A DNA stretch of 64,000 nucleotides from Crocinitomicaceae bacterium (GCA_029252405.1 JAQXBM010000049.1:1-64000); one strand, 5' to 3'. Shown: positions 42,559 to 52,147, counted from the stretch's first letter. Translations and numbers: made by a program. The notes: generated from the letters alone by a model not told the origin.

Positions 42559-43374
42559 TCAGATAGAATTGTCATAATCAATTCGGTGATGAAATTTAGA
42601 ATTACCATCATTGCCAGCTATTTCAACTGGTTTATTTTGGTCGTTGAATCGCACTTTTTCGAAGCGCATCAGGCGTCCAGTCATGTCTAGTTTTTCATAA
42701 ACTGTGCGGTTCCCATTTTCATCAAAGGTGAAGATTTCCTCATAACTGAGGTGAGGTTGTGAGAAGTTTTCAAAGATTGTTTTTGTTCGCTTCTTTTCTT
42801 CGTATTCCTGTTTGAATGACGATACATGATGATCTTCTCCGACATATTCAGAGCTTTCGATGAGATTTCCATCGTCGTCCAAAATTTGTACTTCTAAATA
42901 GAATTGTTCTGTTCCCGGGATTTCTGATTTGGTCGTAATCTTATTGCCTTCCTTGATCACTGTATTCACCTGCGCGAGCTCACCAAAATCATAAAAGCGA
43001 TACGTTTTTACGTCTCCATCCGCTTCCATTTCGACCCGCTGCGATTCCTCGCCATCCTGAATAGTTGTTCGTTTTTCAGTGTTGTCTGTTTTCTCAACTG
43101 TCGTTTTTTCGTAAAGATCTCCGTTGATATTATGGCGCTGCTGAAGCAATTTTCCATTATCGTCATAATCCAGTTCTAGTGAATCACCGACACGACCCTC
43201 AACCAAGGATTCTTCGCGAATCAATAGTCCTTTCTCATTGTAAACGAATTTCTTCTCTTCTTCGGGCCGAAGTGAATAGTCGATACTGTGCACAAGGTTG
43301 TTTTGATCGTCAAAAATTTTCTCGTTAATGAGTACTTCGCGATCTTCTAAAATAGAATAGGTCGATTGTTTCAT
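42559..43374 (-). CDS. YD-repeat-like acidic protein of unknown function
   Basis: This 271-residue cytoplasmic protein has no signal peptide. It contains about six spaced repeats of the type FVYNEKGLLIREES, LDYDDNGKLLQQRH, ILDDDGNLIESSEY and FTFDENGNRTVYEK, similar to the YD/RHS or MORN-like beta repeats. It is strongly acidic and lacks the long RHS shell or any toxin domain. It may be a small beta-solenoid. It lies upstream of nothing obvious and is probably transcribed alone. Confidence 0.6.
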   Translation of the reverse strand: MKQSTYSILEDREVLINEKIFDDQNNLVHSIDYSLRPEEEKKFVYNEKGLLIREESLVEGRVGDSLELDYDDNGKLLQQRHNINGDLYEKTTVEKTDNTEKRTTIQDGEESQRVEMEADGDVKTYRFYDFGELAQVNTVIKEGNKITTKSEIPGTEQFYLEVQILDDDGNLIESSEYVGEDHHVSSFKQEYEEKKRTKTIFENFSQPHLSYEEIFTFDENGNRTVYEKLDMTGRLMRFEKVRFNDQNKPVEIAGNDGNSKFHHRIDYDNSI

Positions 43375-43421
43375 TGTGTGAAAATATCAAATTATTAGAA
43401 CGAAAGATAATTTGAAGAAAT

Positions 43422-43459
43422 CTATCTCAACATCCAATCATCCAATCGAATTGAGATAG
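43422..43459 (-). terminator. Hairpin between rimO and the YD-repeat gene
   Basis: CTATCTCAA / TTGAGATAG is a perfect 9-bp stem whose loop holds two copies of ATCCAATC. On the minus strand it is followed by ATTTCTTC, a weak T tract, so it may terminate rimO. Confidence 0.5.
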
Positions 43460-43472
43460 GTTAAGCAGCGCG

Positions 43473-44789
43473 CTAATTAACGACCTCTCCATATAAGTCG
43501 TAGTGGTCGGCATTCGTAATTTTTACATCTGCGTAATCACCAATTCGTACGTAATTCTCATCTGTTTTCAAGACTAGAACTTCATTGTCCACTTCTGGAG
43601 AATCAAACTCACTTCTACCAATGAAGTAGTCCCCTTCAATTCGATCAAAGAGAACTTTGTACGTATTTCCAATTTTCTCTTGATTAAGTTCATAACTTAT
43701 TCCAGCTTGCAACTCCATGATTTTATCAGCGCGCTCTCGTTTCACTTCTTCAGGAACGTCATCTTCGAAATTATGTGCATGCGTGTTTTCTTCATGTGAG
43801 TAGGTGAAGATCCCCAATCGATCAAAACGCGATTGTTCAACGAAATCGTACATCTCTTGGAAATCTTCCTCAGTTTCACCTGGGTAGCCTGCAATCAAAG
43901 TTGTTCGAATTGCGATTCCAGGAACTGTTTCACGAATATTTTTGATCAATTCTTCTGTTTTCTCACGGGTGATTCCACGACGCATCGCTTTTAACATGTT
44001 CGTCGATCCGTGTTGAAGAGGAATGTCTAAGTAGTTACAAATGTTGTCGCGTTCTCGCATCACTTCCAGGGCATCCATTGGGAAACCACTCGGGTAGGCG
44101 TAGTGCAACCTGATCCATTCGATCCCTTCTACATCGGCCAAGGCATTCAACAAATCAGCAAGAGCGCGTTTTTTGTAAATGTCCAATCCGTAGTACGTCA
44201 AATCTTGAGCGATCAACATCAGTTCTTTCACTCCTTGAGCAGCCAAACTTTTCGCTTGTTTAACCAAGTCCTCCATTGGTGTCGATACGTGTTTACCTCT
44301 CATCAAAGGAATGGCACAGAATGAACAAGGACGATCGCATCCTTCAGCAATTTTGAAATAAGCGAAATGCGATGGAGTCGTTAATAAACGTTCTCCAACC
44401 AGCTCTTGCTTGTAATCGGCCTTCAAGGTTTTCATTAAGCGTGGAAGTTCGCGCGTTCCAAAAAACGCATCTACCTCAGGAATTTCTTTGACCAAATCTT
44501 CCTTGTAGCGCTCAGAAAGACAACCAGTGACGTAAACTTTTGAAACCAGTCCTTCATTTTTCGCATCTGCGTAACGCAAAATTGTATCAATGGATTCTTG
44601 CTTCGCATTATCGATAAAACCGCACGTGTTGATGATCACGATTTCCGAGTCATCTTGTTGCGCTTCGTGTTCAACCTCAAACTTATTTGCCTGAAGCTGC
44701 GCCATCATCACTTCTGAATCAAAAATGTTTTTCGAGCAACCTAGGGTTACTACGTTCACTTTGTTTTTCTTGAGCGTCTTTGTTTTCAT
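43473..44789 (-). CDS. rimO: Ribosomal protein S12 methylthiotransferase
   Basis: This 438-residue radical-SAM enzyme methylthiolates Asp of ribosomal protein S12. It has an N-terminal MTTase domain with Fe-S cysteines C18, C56 and C90 (VVTLGCSKN, INTCGFID, VTGCLSER), the radical-SAM CxxxCxxC at 151-158 (CDRPCSFC) and a C-terminal TRAM domain (DRIEGDYFIGRSEFDSPEVD). RimO is favoured over MiaB because of TLGCSKN and the ending. It is monocistronic. Confidence 0.95.
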   Translation of the reverse strand: MKTKTLKKNKVNVVTLGCSKNIFDSEVMMAQLQANKFEVEHEAQQDDSEIVIINTCGFIDNAKQESIDTILRYADAKNEGLVSKVYVTGCLSERYKEDLVKEIPEVDAFFGTRELPRLMKTLKADYKQELVGERLLTTPSHFAYFKIAEGCDRPCSFCAIPLMRGKHVSTPMEDLVKQAKSLAAQGVKELMLIAQDLTYYGLDIYKKRALADLLNALADVEGIEWIRLHYAYPSGFPMDALEVMRERDNICNYLDIPLQHGSTNMLKAMRRGITREKTEELIKNIRETVPGIAIRTTLIAGYPGETEEDFQEMYDFVEQSRFDRLGIFTYSHEENTHAHNFEDDVPEEVKRERADKIMELQAGISYELNQEKIGNTYKVLFDRIEGDYFIGRSEFDSPEVDNEVLVLKTDENYVRIGDYADVKITNADHYDLYGEVVN

Positions 44790-44856
44790 GCTGCAAAGTT
44801 ACGGAATGCATCAAGTATTATTTCACGTTTGGTGGGATTTATTCCAATGTTGGTAT

Positions 44857-44864
44857 TATATTTG
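44857..44864 (+). promoter_or_regulatory. Promoter -7 box for the lipoprotein-elbB unit
   Basis: TATATTTG matches TAnnTTTG exactly, 33 nt before the start codon. A TTTG lies 25 nt upstream, longer than usual. Confidence 0.5.
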
Positions 44865-44897
44865 GAACGAGACCAATAAATCAGAAAAACTAGAACA

Positions 44898-45326
44898 ATG
44901 AAATTATTATCAATCCTCGCAGTTTCAGCTTTGTTATTTGCGTGCAACAATACAAGAGAAGTGTTAGATGTAGACCCAATCAACGTGAAAAAAGCTCTAA
45001 TCGGAGACGTAACACAGTTGTCAGATCAAACGACAATTACAGGGGTTAGTTTGGAAGGAAACATTCTTTCTTTGGATATTGAATATTCAGGAGGATGTCA
45101 AGATCATTCATTTGAATTTGTGGGTAGCGCAGCTATTATGAAATCATTACCTCCAAAGCGCGTTGTCAAATTAGTTCATATCGCAAATAGTGATACTTGT
45201 CGCGAGTTGATCTCAGAGACAATTAAGTTTGATATTCGTGCTCTTGCAGTTACAGAGACAACAGGAAGCGAAATCACTCTGATGTTGGATGGTGTGAAAG
45301 AACCAATCTCTTACGTTTATCCATAA
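44898..45326 (+). CDS. Small lipoprotein of unknown function
   Basis: This 142-residue protein has a lipobox (ALLFACNN, Cys at about 16). The mature part is a beta-rich domain (TTITGVSLEGNILSLDIEYS, GGCQDHSFEFVGSAA) with two further Cys (GGCQ and SDTCRE) that could form a disulfide. No family could be named. It is 18 nt upstream of elbB on the same strand and probably cotranscribed. Confidence 0.65.
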   Translation: MKLLSILAVSALLFACNNTREVLDVDPINVKKALIGDVTQLSDQTTITGVSLEGNILSLDIEYSGGCQDHSFEFVGSAAIMKSLPPKRVVKLVHIANSDTCRELISETIKFDIRALAVTETTGSEITLMLDGVKEPISYVYP

Positions 45327-45344
45327 TCAAAATACGTTCGAGCA

Positions 45345-46025
45345 ATGACAATTGGAGTTTTACTATCAGGATGCGGAGTGTATGATGGAGCGGAAATCCA
45401 AGAGGCCGTTCTTGCACTTTTAGCCATTGAGGAAATTGATGCGAAAGCATTGTGCATTTCAGTTGATGCGCCGCAGCATCACGTTGTGAATCATATCACA
45501 GGAGAGGAAATGCCTGAGTCGAGAAACATGTTGATCGAAGCGGCGCGTATTGCCCGTGGTGATATCAAAAACATCAATGATGTGTCTCCTGCGGATTTGG
45601 ATGGTTTGGTGATCCCAGGTGGATTTGGAAGTGCAAAAAGCTTCACGAAATGGGCATTTGATGGTCCTGATGGGGACATTCTTCCAGAAGTGAAGCTACT
45701 GCTCGTAAACATGATGAACGTCGGGAAACCGATCGCGGCGTTGTGCGTGAGTCCAGTTGTTTTAGCCAAAGCGTTGGAAGGATCTAGCTATTCTCCAACC
45801 ATGACGATTGGAAGCGATGCTGAGCCAACTCCATACGATATTGATGGCTTCATGGCAGGTTTGGAAAAAACGGGAACAGCAACTGAGAAAAAGACAATTC
45901 GCGAAATCAACGTTGATACAGAAAATAGAATTGTTTCAGCTCCCTGTTACATGCAGGAAGCGTCAATTTTAGAAGTACGCAAGAATATTCGGTCTGCGGT
46001 TGAAGCGCTAAGAGATTTGATCTAA
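45345..46025 (+). CDS. elbB: Isoprenoid biosynthesis glyoxalase ElbB
   Basis: This 226-residue DJ-1/PfpI-superfamily protein has the ElbB features IGVLLSGCGVYDGAEIQEA, VDAPQHHVVNHITGEEM and the nucleophile elbow AALCVSPVVLAK, with Cys as the likely catalytic residue. E. coli ElbB has weak glyoxalase activity; its link to isoprenoid synthesis is indirect. It is second in a unit with a small lipoprotein. Confidence 0.92.
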   Translation: MTIGVLLSGCGVYDGAEIQEAVLALLAIEEIDAKALCISVDAPQHHVVNHITGEEMPESRNMLIEAARIARGDIKNINDVSPADLDGLVIPGGFGSAKSFTKWAFDGPDGDILPEVKLLLVNMMNVGKPIAALCVSPVVLAKALEGSSYSPTMTIGSDAEPTPYDIDGFMAGLEKTGTATEKKTIREINVDTENRIVSAPCYMQEASILEVRKNIRSAVEALRDLI

Positions 46026-46063
46026 ATCCTTCAGTTTATTAAAGGGAAGTTGAGTTCCTCGGA

Positions 46064-46822
46064 TTACATGAAACGGTAGCCGACTCCAAACTCTATGCGA
46101 TTGTCCATGGCTTTGAATCCGTTCAGCTTATTCACGTGTGAAGTAAGTCCGCGGTAGCAAGCGATATGCAAGGCAAATCCATTCCAAAGTTCGTAATCTG
46201 CACCAATGGCAATTCCAACACCAACAGATGAATTGTAATCAGATGGAGCAGTAATGTCATTTTCTACTGAAAGACTAATTTCATCGTACACGTTGGTCGT
46301 TGAAGCGCGTGACAGTGTTCTGTTTGATGACGGAGTTAACAACAATCGTGGTCCCATAAATAGCCCAAGTTGCGTTTTGCTTTTCCAGTTTCCGTTATTG
46401 AGATGATCAAAACCCCAATGAAATTTGAGGTAAACGGGAATTTCAAATCCGAAAGTAGAATAGCTTGAAACTTCTTCAACATTTAGGAACCGCGCAGTAT
46501 CGAGATCGAATTCTCTATAACTCGTCGTAAAGCCTCTGCGGTAGGTAAGATTTACTTCTGTTTGAAGCCCAACGTGTTCGGTAAACATGAAGTGACCGTA
46601 CGCTCCAACTCCGAAGCCAGGTCTTTCTCTTTTATCCTCGCTAGCTTGATCTGATCCATCAGCAATGGCTGTATGCTTGGCGAAGTAAAAATTTATATTG
46701 GTCTTCACACCAAGTTCAATATTGTCAGGGATTGAACTATTCAAACCGGTATAATTCACTCTCTCTTGACTGAAACAAGAAAGAGAGATAGAAATCGCTA
46801 AAAGGGCAAATAAATTCTTCAT
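46064..46822 (-). CDS. Outer-membrane beta-barrel protein (PorT-like)
   Basis: This 252-residue protein has a signal peptide (ISLSCFSQ). Strands such as PGFGVGAYGHFMFTEHVGLQ, EVNLTYRRGFTTSYREFDLD, GFEIPVYLKFHWGFDHLN and DNRIEFGVGYRFM form a typical barrel ending in an aromatic residue. It is the third gene of a minus-strand unit with two lipoproteins, starting 3 nt after the second, which suggests a shared surface complex. Confidence 0.78.
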   Translation of the reverse strand: MKNLFALLAISISLSCFSQERVNYTGLNSSIPDNIELGVKTNINFYFAKHTAIADGSDQASEDKRERPGFGVGAYGHFMFTEHVGLQTEVNLTYRRGFTTSYREFDLDTARFLNVEEVSSYSTFGFEIPVYLKFHWGFDHLNNGNWKSKTQLGLFMGPRLLLTPSSNRTLSRASTTNVYDEISLSVENDITAPSDYNSSVGVGIAIGADYELWNGFALHIACYRGLTSHVNKLNGFKAMDNRIEFGVGYRFM

Positions 46823-46825
46823 GTC

Positions 46826-47647
46826 TTAGTTGTTGGTGTGAGCATTTACGAAAACAAGGTTGCCTGCCGAATTCCTCTTCGTTAGAATGAGGGCAACAGA
46901 TATTTGATCAGGATCTGTCCATTCTGCTCGGCGGTCAACTACGAATGATCGATTGAATTGGTAACCCGCGTTAATATCACCTGAAGCCACTTCGTATCCT
47001 AGGTAACGCACTGGAAAATTGATGATTCGTCCAACATCAACCGCTACTTTGCGATGATTTGTCGAGGCTCCGTCAGGATGCCCCGTTTGATTCGCCACAA
47101 TACTATCGACTAAGACGTACGGTGTCAAAAAGAATGTTTCTCCTGTAGTTTCTTGGAAGAATTTAGTCGTTGTTTTTATGTTGATTTTCGTGTCGGTAAT
47201 GTCCAATTCGTAGTTCGCGTTGACAATTGTCTGTCCGTTCCTGTGAGCACTTAATTTCGGAGCTACAGTGCCTGTAGTGAAATTCGTATAAAAGGTTGAA
47301 GTGGTCAACACGTTAAAAGCTGCAGCGTTCGCTGAAAAAACGGTGTCATTTTCACCTCCACCGATATTTCCTTCTGTTAGTGTTAGAAGTACATCTGTCG
47401 AATCGAAATCAGCCAAGTAATTGGAGAATTCCGTATATCCTGCTCCGCCGCTATTGGCACTTGTGGTGGATGAATAATGGAAAAGAACGCTGCTATTTTT
47501 TTCTTCAACTTCGAGAAAATCCGATTGAGCGCCTTCATCGTATTCATACTTTTTGCATTGAACAAAAAGAAGTCCGCAAGCGATAATCAATGAAACACCG
47601 AAGGCAGGGAAGAATCGTTTCAAAATGGGTTGTTTTAATTTGTTCAT
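46826..47647 (-). CDS. Lipoprotein with possible Omp28-like C-terminal domain
   Basis: This 273-residue protein has a membrane-type signal and lipobox (GLLFVQCKK, Cys at about 31). The C-terminal part (THN-type STNHRKVAVDVGRI, NAGYQFNRSFVVDRRAEWTD, ISVALILTKRNSAGNLVFVN) weakly resembles the beta-sandwich end of Omp28-related proteins. The assignment is tentative. It lies 27 nt after the first lipoprotein gene and 3 nt before the barrel gene. Confidence 0.6.
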   Translation of the reverse strand: MNKLKQPILKRFFPAFGVSLIIACGLLFVQCKKYEYDEGAQSDFLEVEEKNSSVLFHYSSTTSANSGGAGYTEFSNYLADFDSTDVLLTLTEGNIGGGENDTVFSANAAAFNVLTTSTFYTNFTTGTVAPKLSAHRNGQTIVNANYELDITDTKINIKTTTKFFQETTGETFFLTPYVLVDSIVANQTGHPDGASTNHRKVAVDVGRIINFPVRYLGYEVASGDINAGYQFNRSFVVDRRAEWTDPDQISVALILTKRNSAGNLVFVNAHTNN

Positions 47648-47674
47648 CAGAATGGTTTGAAAGGGCTCAGAAAT

Positions 47675-48187
47675 CTAGTAAGTGATTAGAAAGTTTCCAG
47701 ACCAAACATCAACATTGGGAATTCCAGGGTTGGTAGAAGTGACCTCCGCTGTGAAAAAGAATTTACCTCTGATTAAATTGGATTCTGTGAAATGCGTTGT
47801 GATTGCGAATATCCCAGTTGAGTCAATCGCCACGTACTTTTGATCTGGCAACGGACCTAACTCTAGGAATGCTTGGTTAACGCTTTGCGGCCCACCTAGT
47901 CCAAAAGTTCCTCCAGTAATATCGCTTGGAAACTTAAGAGTAACTCGAGGGTAGCCATTTTCGCCATTTGCGAAGGCCGAAATTGTGAGTATTCCTGCGT
48001 CCTCCTGCGACCATAAAACGGTGTCTTTAAATTCATCTGGACCGATATAAGCGCTAAACGAATTTTCAGGAATATCATTTACGGGACTTGGAGTCAATCC
48101 GATGACCTTTTTTTCACATGAAGAGGCAATAACAAATCCAAGAATGAGAAGAGGTGTTGCAATGAATAAAAAACGAGTGAATCGCAT
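47675..48187 (-). CDS. DUF6252-like lipoprotein
   Basis: This 170-residue protein has a lipobox (VIASSCEKK, Cys at about 24). The mature part starts SFSAYIGPDEFKD and continues as an antiparallel sandwich (VTLKFPSDITGGTFGLGG, VAIDSTGIFAITTHFTES, NLIRGKFFFTAEVTST), the layout of small Bacteroidota lipoproteins such as DUF6252. It is the first gene of the three-gene lipoprotein/barrel unit. Function unknown. Confidence 0.65.
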   Translation of the reverse strand: MRFTRFLFIATPLLILGFVIASSCEKKVIGLTPSPVNDIPENSFSAYIGPDEFKDTVLWSQEDAGILTISAFANGENGYPRVTLKFPSDITGGTFGLGGPQSVNQAFLELGPLPDQKYVAIDSTGIFAITTHFTESNLIRGKFFFTAEVTSTNPGIPNVDVWSGNFLITY

Positions 48188-48625
48188 AAGGAGTGAATGA
48201 ATAAATTATGTGTGCTCAATAAACGGAAAAGTAGAAGACATATTTCGCGCAGGGAAAATTAATCTTGATTTACTCTTGAAGTCTCACGGTTAAAAAAAGC
48301 TCTGTGCCCTGCACAAGTAGAAAAACGAGAAATGCGTTGTTCAGACTTTTCATGATGGACTTGTTCGGATCAATATTAATAATTTCACACGAATCTAAGG
48401 GCAACATGCTTTTTGGTAATCAAACTCACTCGATTTTTACGCATCGCTGACCCATTGCGGGAGCCGTAAGTTAAGGTCAAAAATACACTATCTTCCTCTC
48501 GATAAAATGTTAACAATCTTTTCGCTCAATTGTGGGAAACTCGTCCTCAAATATTTCGAATCGTTGTAATAATGCCGTAGTTTTGTTGTTCTAAATAAAA
48601 GCATTTTAGCTTAAAAAAAATATTT
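48188..48625. other. 438-base divergent intergenic region before pckA
   Basis: The region holds the promoters of the lipoprotein unit and of pckA. A dyad-containing segment (TGACC at about 48454 pairing with GGTCA about 30 nt on, enclosing GCGGGAGCCG) could fold, but it matches no riboswitch I can recognise. No open frame is convincing. Confidence 0.5.
48578..48585 (+). promoter_or_regulatory. Promoter -7 box of pckA
   Basis: TAGTTTTG fits TAnnTTTG exactly and lies 40 nt before the ATG. A TTTC at 48554-48557, 20 nt upstream, may serve as an imperfect -33 element. Confidence 0.6.
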
Positions 48626-50239
48626 ATGGACTTATTTGGTAAGAGAGGAAAGAATGCCAATCTAAGCGAATCAATCGGTTTAGGAAATCTCGGAAATCAA
48701 TTTTGGAACCTTTCTCCTTCTGAATTAATGGAAGATGCAATCATCAACGGTCAAGGAGTTTTGACTGACACAGGTGCAATTGCAATTGAAACGGGTGAAT
48801 TTACAGGACGATCTCCTAAAGATCGTTTCATCGTTCGCGATGAGAAAACTGAGGAAGCCGTTTGGTGGGGAGACATCAATCTCGAATTTACTTCTGAGAA
48901 GTTTGATGCTCTTTACAATCGAATGAAATCATATTTAACAGATCGCGATGTTTACGTTCGTGATGCGTATGCATGTGCAGACGATGAATTCAGATTGAAC
49001 CTTCGTGTTGTAACTGAACTTCCTTGGTCGAACCAATTCGCATACAACATGTTCCTTCGTCCAACGGATGAAGAAATTCAAAACTTCGATCCAGAGTGGC
49101 ACGTAGTATGTGCTCCAGGTTTCAAAGCTGATCCTGAAATTGATGGGACACGACAAGCAAACTTTGCAGTTGTGAATTTCACACGAAAGATGATCATCAT
49201 TGGAGGTACTGGATACACTGGTGAAATCAAAAAAGGAATCTTCTCTGTATTGAACTTCATCCTTCCACATGAGAAGAATGTACTTTCAATGCACTGTTCT
49301 GCGAATGTTGGACAAGATGGTGATACTGCTATCTTCTTCGGATTGTCTGGAACGGGGAAAACGACATTGTCTTCTGATCCAGATCGTAAATTGATCGGTG
49401 ATGACGAGCACGGTTGGTCAAATGACTCTGTATTCAACTTTGAAGGTGGATGTTACGCGAAGACTATCGACTTGTCAAGAGAAAAAGAGCCGCAAATTTA
49501 CGATGCCATTAAATACGGTGCGATCTTGGAAAACATTGGGTTCAAAGAAGGAACTTCAACTCCAGATTACCACGATTCGAAGATCACGCAAAATACACGT
49601 GTTTCTTACCCAATTCACCACATTGATAACGTGATGAAGCCATCAGCTGGACCTGCTCCGAAGAACATTTTCTTCTTAACAGCAGACGCATTTGGTGTGT
49701 TACCTCCGATCTCAAAATTGACGAATGCGCAAGCGATGTACCACTTCATGTCAGGTTATACAGCGAAAGTTGCGGGAACTGAAATGGGAGTTACTGAGCC
49801 ACAGGTGACGTTCTCTGCAGGATTTGGAGCTGCGTTCTTACCACTGCACCCAGCGAAATACGCTGAATTGCTTGGAAACAAGTTGCAAGGTTCGGATGTA
49901 AACGTTTGGTTGATCAATACAGGATGGTCAGGCGGATCTTACGGAGTTGGAAGCAGAATGAAATTGTCGTATACACGTGCAATGATTACTGCAGCTATGA
50001 ACGGAAAATTGGATGACGTTGAGTTTAACACACTTCCAATCTTCGATTTGGCGGTGCCAACATCATGTGAAGGCGTTCCAACAGAAGTGTTGAACCCACG
50101 TGATACTTGGGCTGATAAAACAGCTTACGACAATACAGCGAACGATCTAGCTTCTCAATTCGTAAAGAACTTCGAGCAATTCGAATCTGAGTCAAGTGAA
50201 GCAATTAAATCTGCAGCTCCGAAAGTAGAAGTAGCGTAG
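48626..50239 (+). CDS. pckA: ATP-dependent phosphoenolpyruvate carboxykinase
   Basis: This 537-residue cytoplasmic enzyme converts oxaloacetate to phosphoenolpyruvate with ATP, the entry to gluconeogenesis. Motifs: TGRSPKDRFIV near the start, the kinase P-loop FFGLSGTGKTTLSSDP (about 238-250), GDDEHGWSN (metal-binding Asp) and NTRVSYPIHHIDN. Length is typical. Codon choice is clean and it has its own promoter and terminator, so it is probably well expressed. Confidence 0.97.
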   Translation: MDLFGKRGKNANLSESIGLGNLGNQFWNLSPSELMEDAIINGQGVLTDTGAIAIETGEFTGRSPKDRFIVRDEKTEEAVWWGDINLEFTSEKFDALYNRMKSYLTDRDVYVRDAYACADDEFRLNLRVVTELPWSNQFAYNMFLRPTDEEIQNFDPEWHVVCAPGFKADPEIDGTRQANFAVVNFTRKMIIIGGTGYTGEIKKGIFSVLNFILPHEKNVLSMHCSANVGQDGDTAIFFGLSGTGKTTLSSDPDRKLIGDDEHGWSNDSVFNFEGGCYAKTIDLSREKEPQIYDAIKYGAILENIGFKEGTSTPDYHDSKITQNTRVSYPIHHIDNVMKPSAGPAPKNIFFLTADAFGVLPPISKLTNAQAMYHFMSGYTAKVAGTEMGVTEPQVTFSAGFGAAFLPLHPAKYAELLGNKLQGSDVNVWLINTGWSGGSYGVGSRMKLSYTRAMITAAMNGKLDDVEFNTLPIFDLAVPTSCEGVPTEVLNPRDTWADKTAYDNTANDLASQFVKNFEQFESESSEAIKSAAPKVEVA

Positions 50240-50264
50240 ATTTACGCCATATATTAACTGAATG

Positions 50265-50303
50265 ACCGCCGTCTCGATTATTATCGGAACGGCGGTTTTC
50301 TTT
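50265..50303 (+). terminator. pckA terminator
   Basis: ACCGCCGT / ACGGCGGT with an inner CGAT/ATCG stem is followed by TTTTCTTT. Confidence 0.88.
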
Positions 50304-50488
50304 GAGTACTATATTGATTTAAGCCACAATTTTCATGAATGGTATTAGTTGACTAGCTAACTGCCTTGTTGGTTGATTTTAGGTGGAATCGCTGGAATTT
50401 TGCTGTGTATAATTGCGAGTTAGTTTGGTTAATTGGGAAAGAATTAACTGAATTGTTTTACCAAATTTGAAGAAAAAACTTAGACGCT

Positions 50489-52039
50489 ATGATTAAACAC
50501 ATTACCCTTGTCGCTGCAGTTTTGGGTTCATTTCTTTCGAATTCCCAAATAAGTACAGCCTTTCTAGATATTAATAATGCCGAAGCAAGAGTTACCGATG
50601 GTGGCGTTTTCTTCAATGATGCAGCAAATTCATTTCATGGCTACGAAATTCCAAATGGAGCAGGGACAACAGCGTTCTATTCCATGGGATTTTGGTTTGC
50701 AGGCATTGATGCAAATGGTCAACTCAAACTTTCCGCTCAGCGATACATGAATTTAGCCGATCAGTTCCAAGGACCATTGACAACGGATGGGACAGCCCAA
50801 GCGGATGCTACTGGCGCGTGGTTGACTTCCTTGTTTCCTATGTCGCAATCTGAAATTGACCAACATCTCGCGAACTACGCGAACGCTGGATATGTACCTT
50901 CGTTCAACATTGCGAATTGGCCTGCGCATGGAGATATCGCACTCGGATTTGATTATTATTTGGCGCCTTTCGTTGATGTAAACGGCGATGGAAATTACGA
51001 TCCAATGGCTGGTGATTATCCATGTATTCGAGGAGACCAAGCCATTTTCGTCATTATGAATGATAAAGGAGATGTGCACGAATCGGGTGGCGATCCAATT
51101 GGTATTGAGATGCACTATATGTTCTACCAATACACGGGCATTCCTGAAATTGAAAATACGACTTTCATCAACTTAAAATTGATCAATCGAGGAACGCAAA
51201 CACTCAATGATTTCAAGGTGTCTACCTTTTTGGATGGAGATGTTGGCTATTACGGAGATGATTACTTCGGATCTGATGTGAATAGAAACATGATGCTCTT
51301 TTACAACGGAGATAATTTGGATGAAACAGCTGGAGGATCTGTAGGATATGGTCAAGCACCTCCAGCAGTGGGTATCGTTTCATTGGCGAACGACTACGAA
51401 TCCATTGGAATTGTAGATGCTCAAAACATGGCGCCACAATACTGGAGTAATATGAACGCGCGTGATGCCAGCGACATGCCATGGCAAGATCCAATTACTT
51501 TAAGTCCGACGAATTACATGTTTCCAGGTGATCCAGGGAATGTATCAGAAATGAATTCTGAGGTGGCGCTCGTAAATCCTCCAGGAGATCGCCGAGGTGT
51601 TGCAACGATCAATCTAGGAACACTTGTACCTTTTGCTGAACACACATTCGACTATGCGGTAATCTATCATCGAGATAATGTTGATAATGTCGACAATGCT
51701 TCTGGATTGAGAGGTGTGGCGGACATCGTTCAGGACTATTTCGATACAACCTTTGTTGGTGATTGTGTTGCGGACAATACTGTGAGCGTCGATGAAATTT
51801 TGCAAGCCGACTTTTCACTTTTCCCGAATCCATCAAAAGGGAAGTTCACAATTTCTTTAGCAAACGATTTTTCGAATGCCCACGTGGAGATTCATGATAT
51901 TTCAGGTAGAGTTGTATACAATCAATCGGAACTCACATCAAAAGAAACGCACATTCAGTTAAACCAACCTTCAGGTGTTTATCTATTACATTTGATATTC
52001 GACGGGAAAAGAACAACAAAACGAATCATACTAGAGTGA
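50489..52039 (+). CDS. Secreted T9SS cargo protein of unknown function
   Basis: This 516-residue protein has a signal peptide (FLSNSQIS). It contains calcium-loop-like DVNGDGNYDPMAGDYPC and NVDNVDNASG segments and an otherwise unfamiliar beta-rich body. The end is a T9SS sorting domain (LFPNPSKGKFTI, HDISGRVVYNQS, GVYLLHLIFDG). A surface or extracellular location is well supported; the activity is not. It is monocistronic. Confidence 0.78.
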   Translation: MIKHITLVAAVLGSFLSNSQISTAFLDINNAEARVTDGGVFFNDAANSFHGYEIPNGAGTTAFYSMGFWFAGIDANGQLKLSAQRYMNLADQFQGPLTTDGTAQADATGAWLTSLFPMSQSEIDQHLANYANAGYVPSFNIANWPAHGDIALGFDYYLAPFVDVNGDGNYDPMAGDYPCIRGDQAIFVIMNDKGDVHESGGDPIGIEMHYMFYQYTGIPEIENTTFINLKLINRGTQTLNDFKVSTFLDGDVGYYGDDYFGSDVNRNMMLFYNGDNLDETAGGSVGYGQAPPAVGIVSLANDYESIGIVDAQNMAPQYWSNMNARDASDMPWQDPITLSPTNYMFPGDPGNVSEMNSEVALVNPPGDRRGVATINLGTLVPFAEHTFDYAVIYHRDNVDNVDNASGLRGVADIVQDYFDTTFVGDCVADNTVSVDEILQADFSLFPNPSKGKFTISLANDFSNAHVEIHDISGRVVYNQSELTSKETHIQLNQPSGVYLLHLIFDGKRTTKRIILE

Positions 52040-52066
52040 AAAAACTCCCACTTTCACTGATCATAG

Positions 52067-52103
52067 GCTGCTCTCCCGATAGTTCGGGAAGAGTGGCTTT
52101 TTT
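52067..52103 (+). terminator. Terminator of the T9SS cargo gene
   Basis: GCTGCTCT-CCCGA-TAGT-TCGGG-A-AGAGTGGC (two wobble pairs, one bulge) is followed by TTTTTT. Confidence 0.88.
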
Positions 52104-52147
52104 ATGTCAAGAACATCAACTAAACCAAGAAAATGAAGGGAAAAGCC

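Noticed and set aside
48440-48490. Possible riboswitch in the pckA upstream region
   Set aside because: The short stem and GCGGGAGCCG segment match none of the riboswitch cores that I checked by eye (TPP, SAM, preQ1, fluoride).
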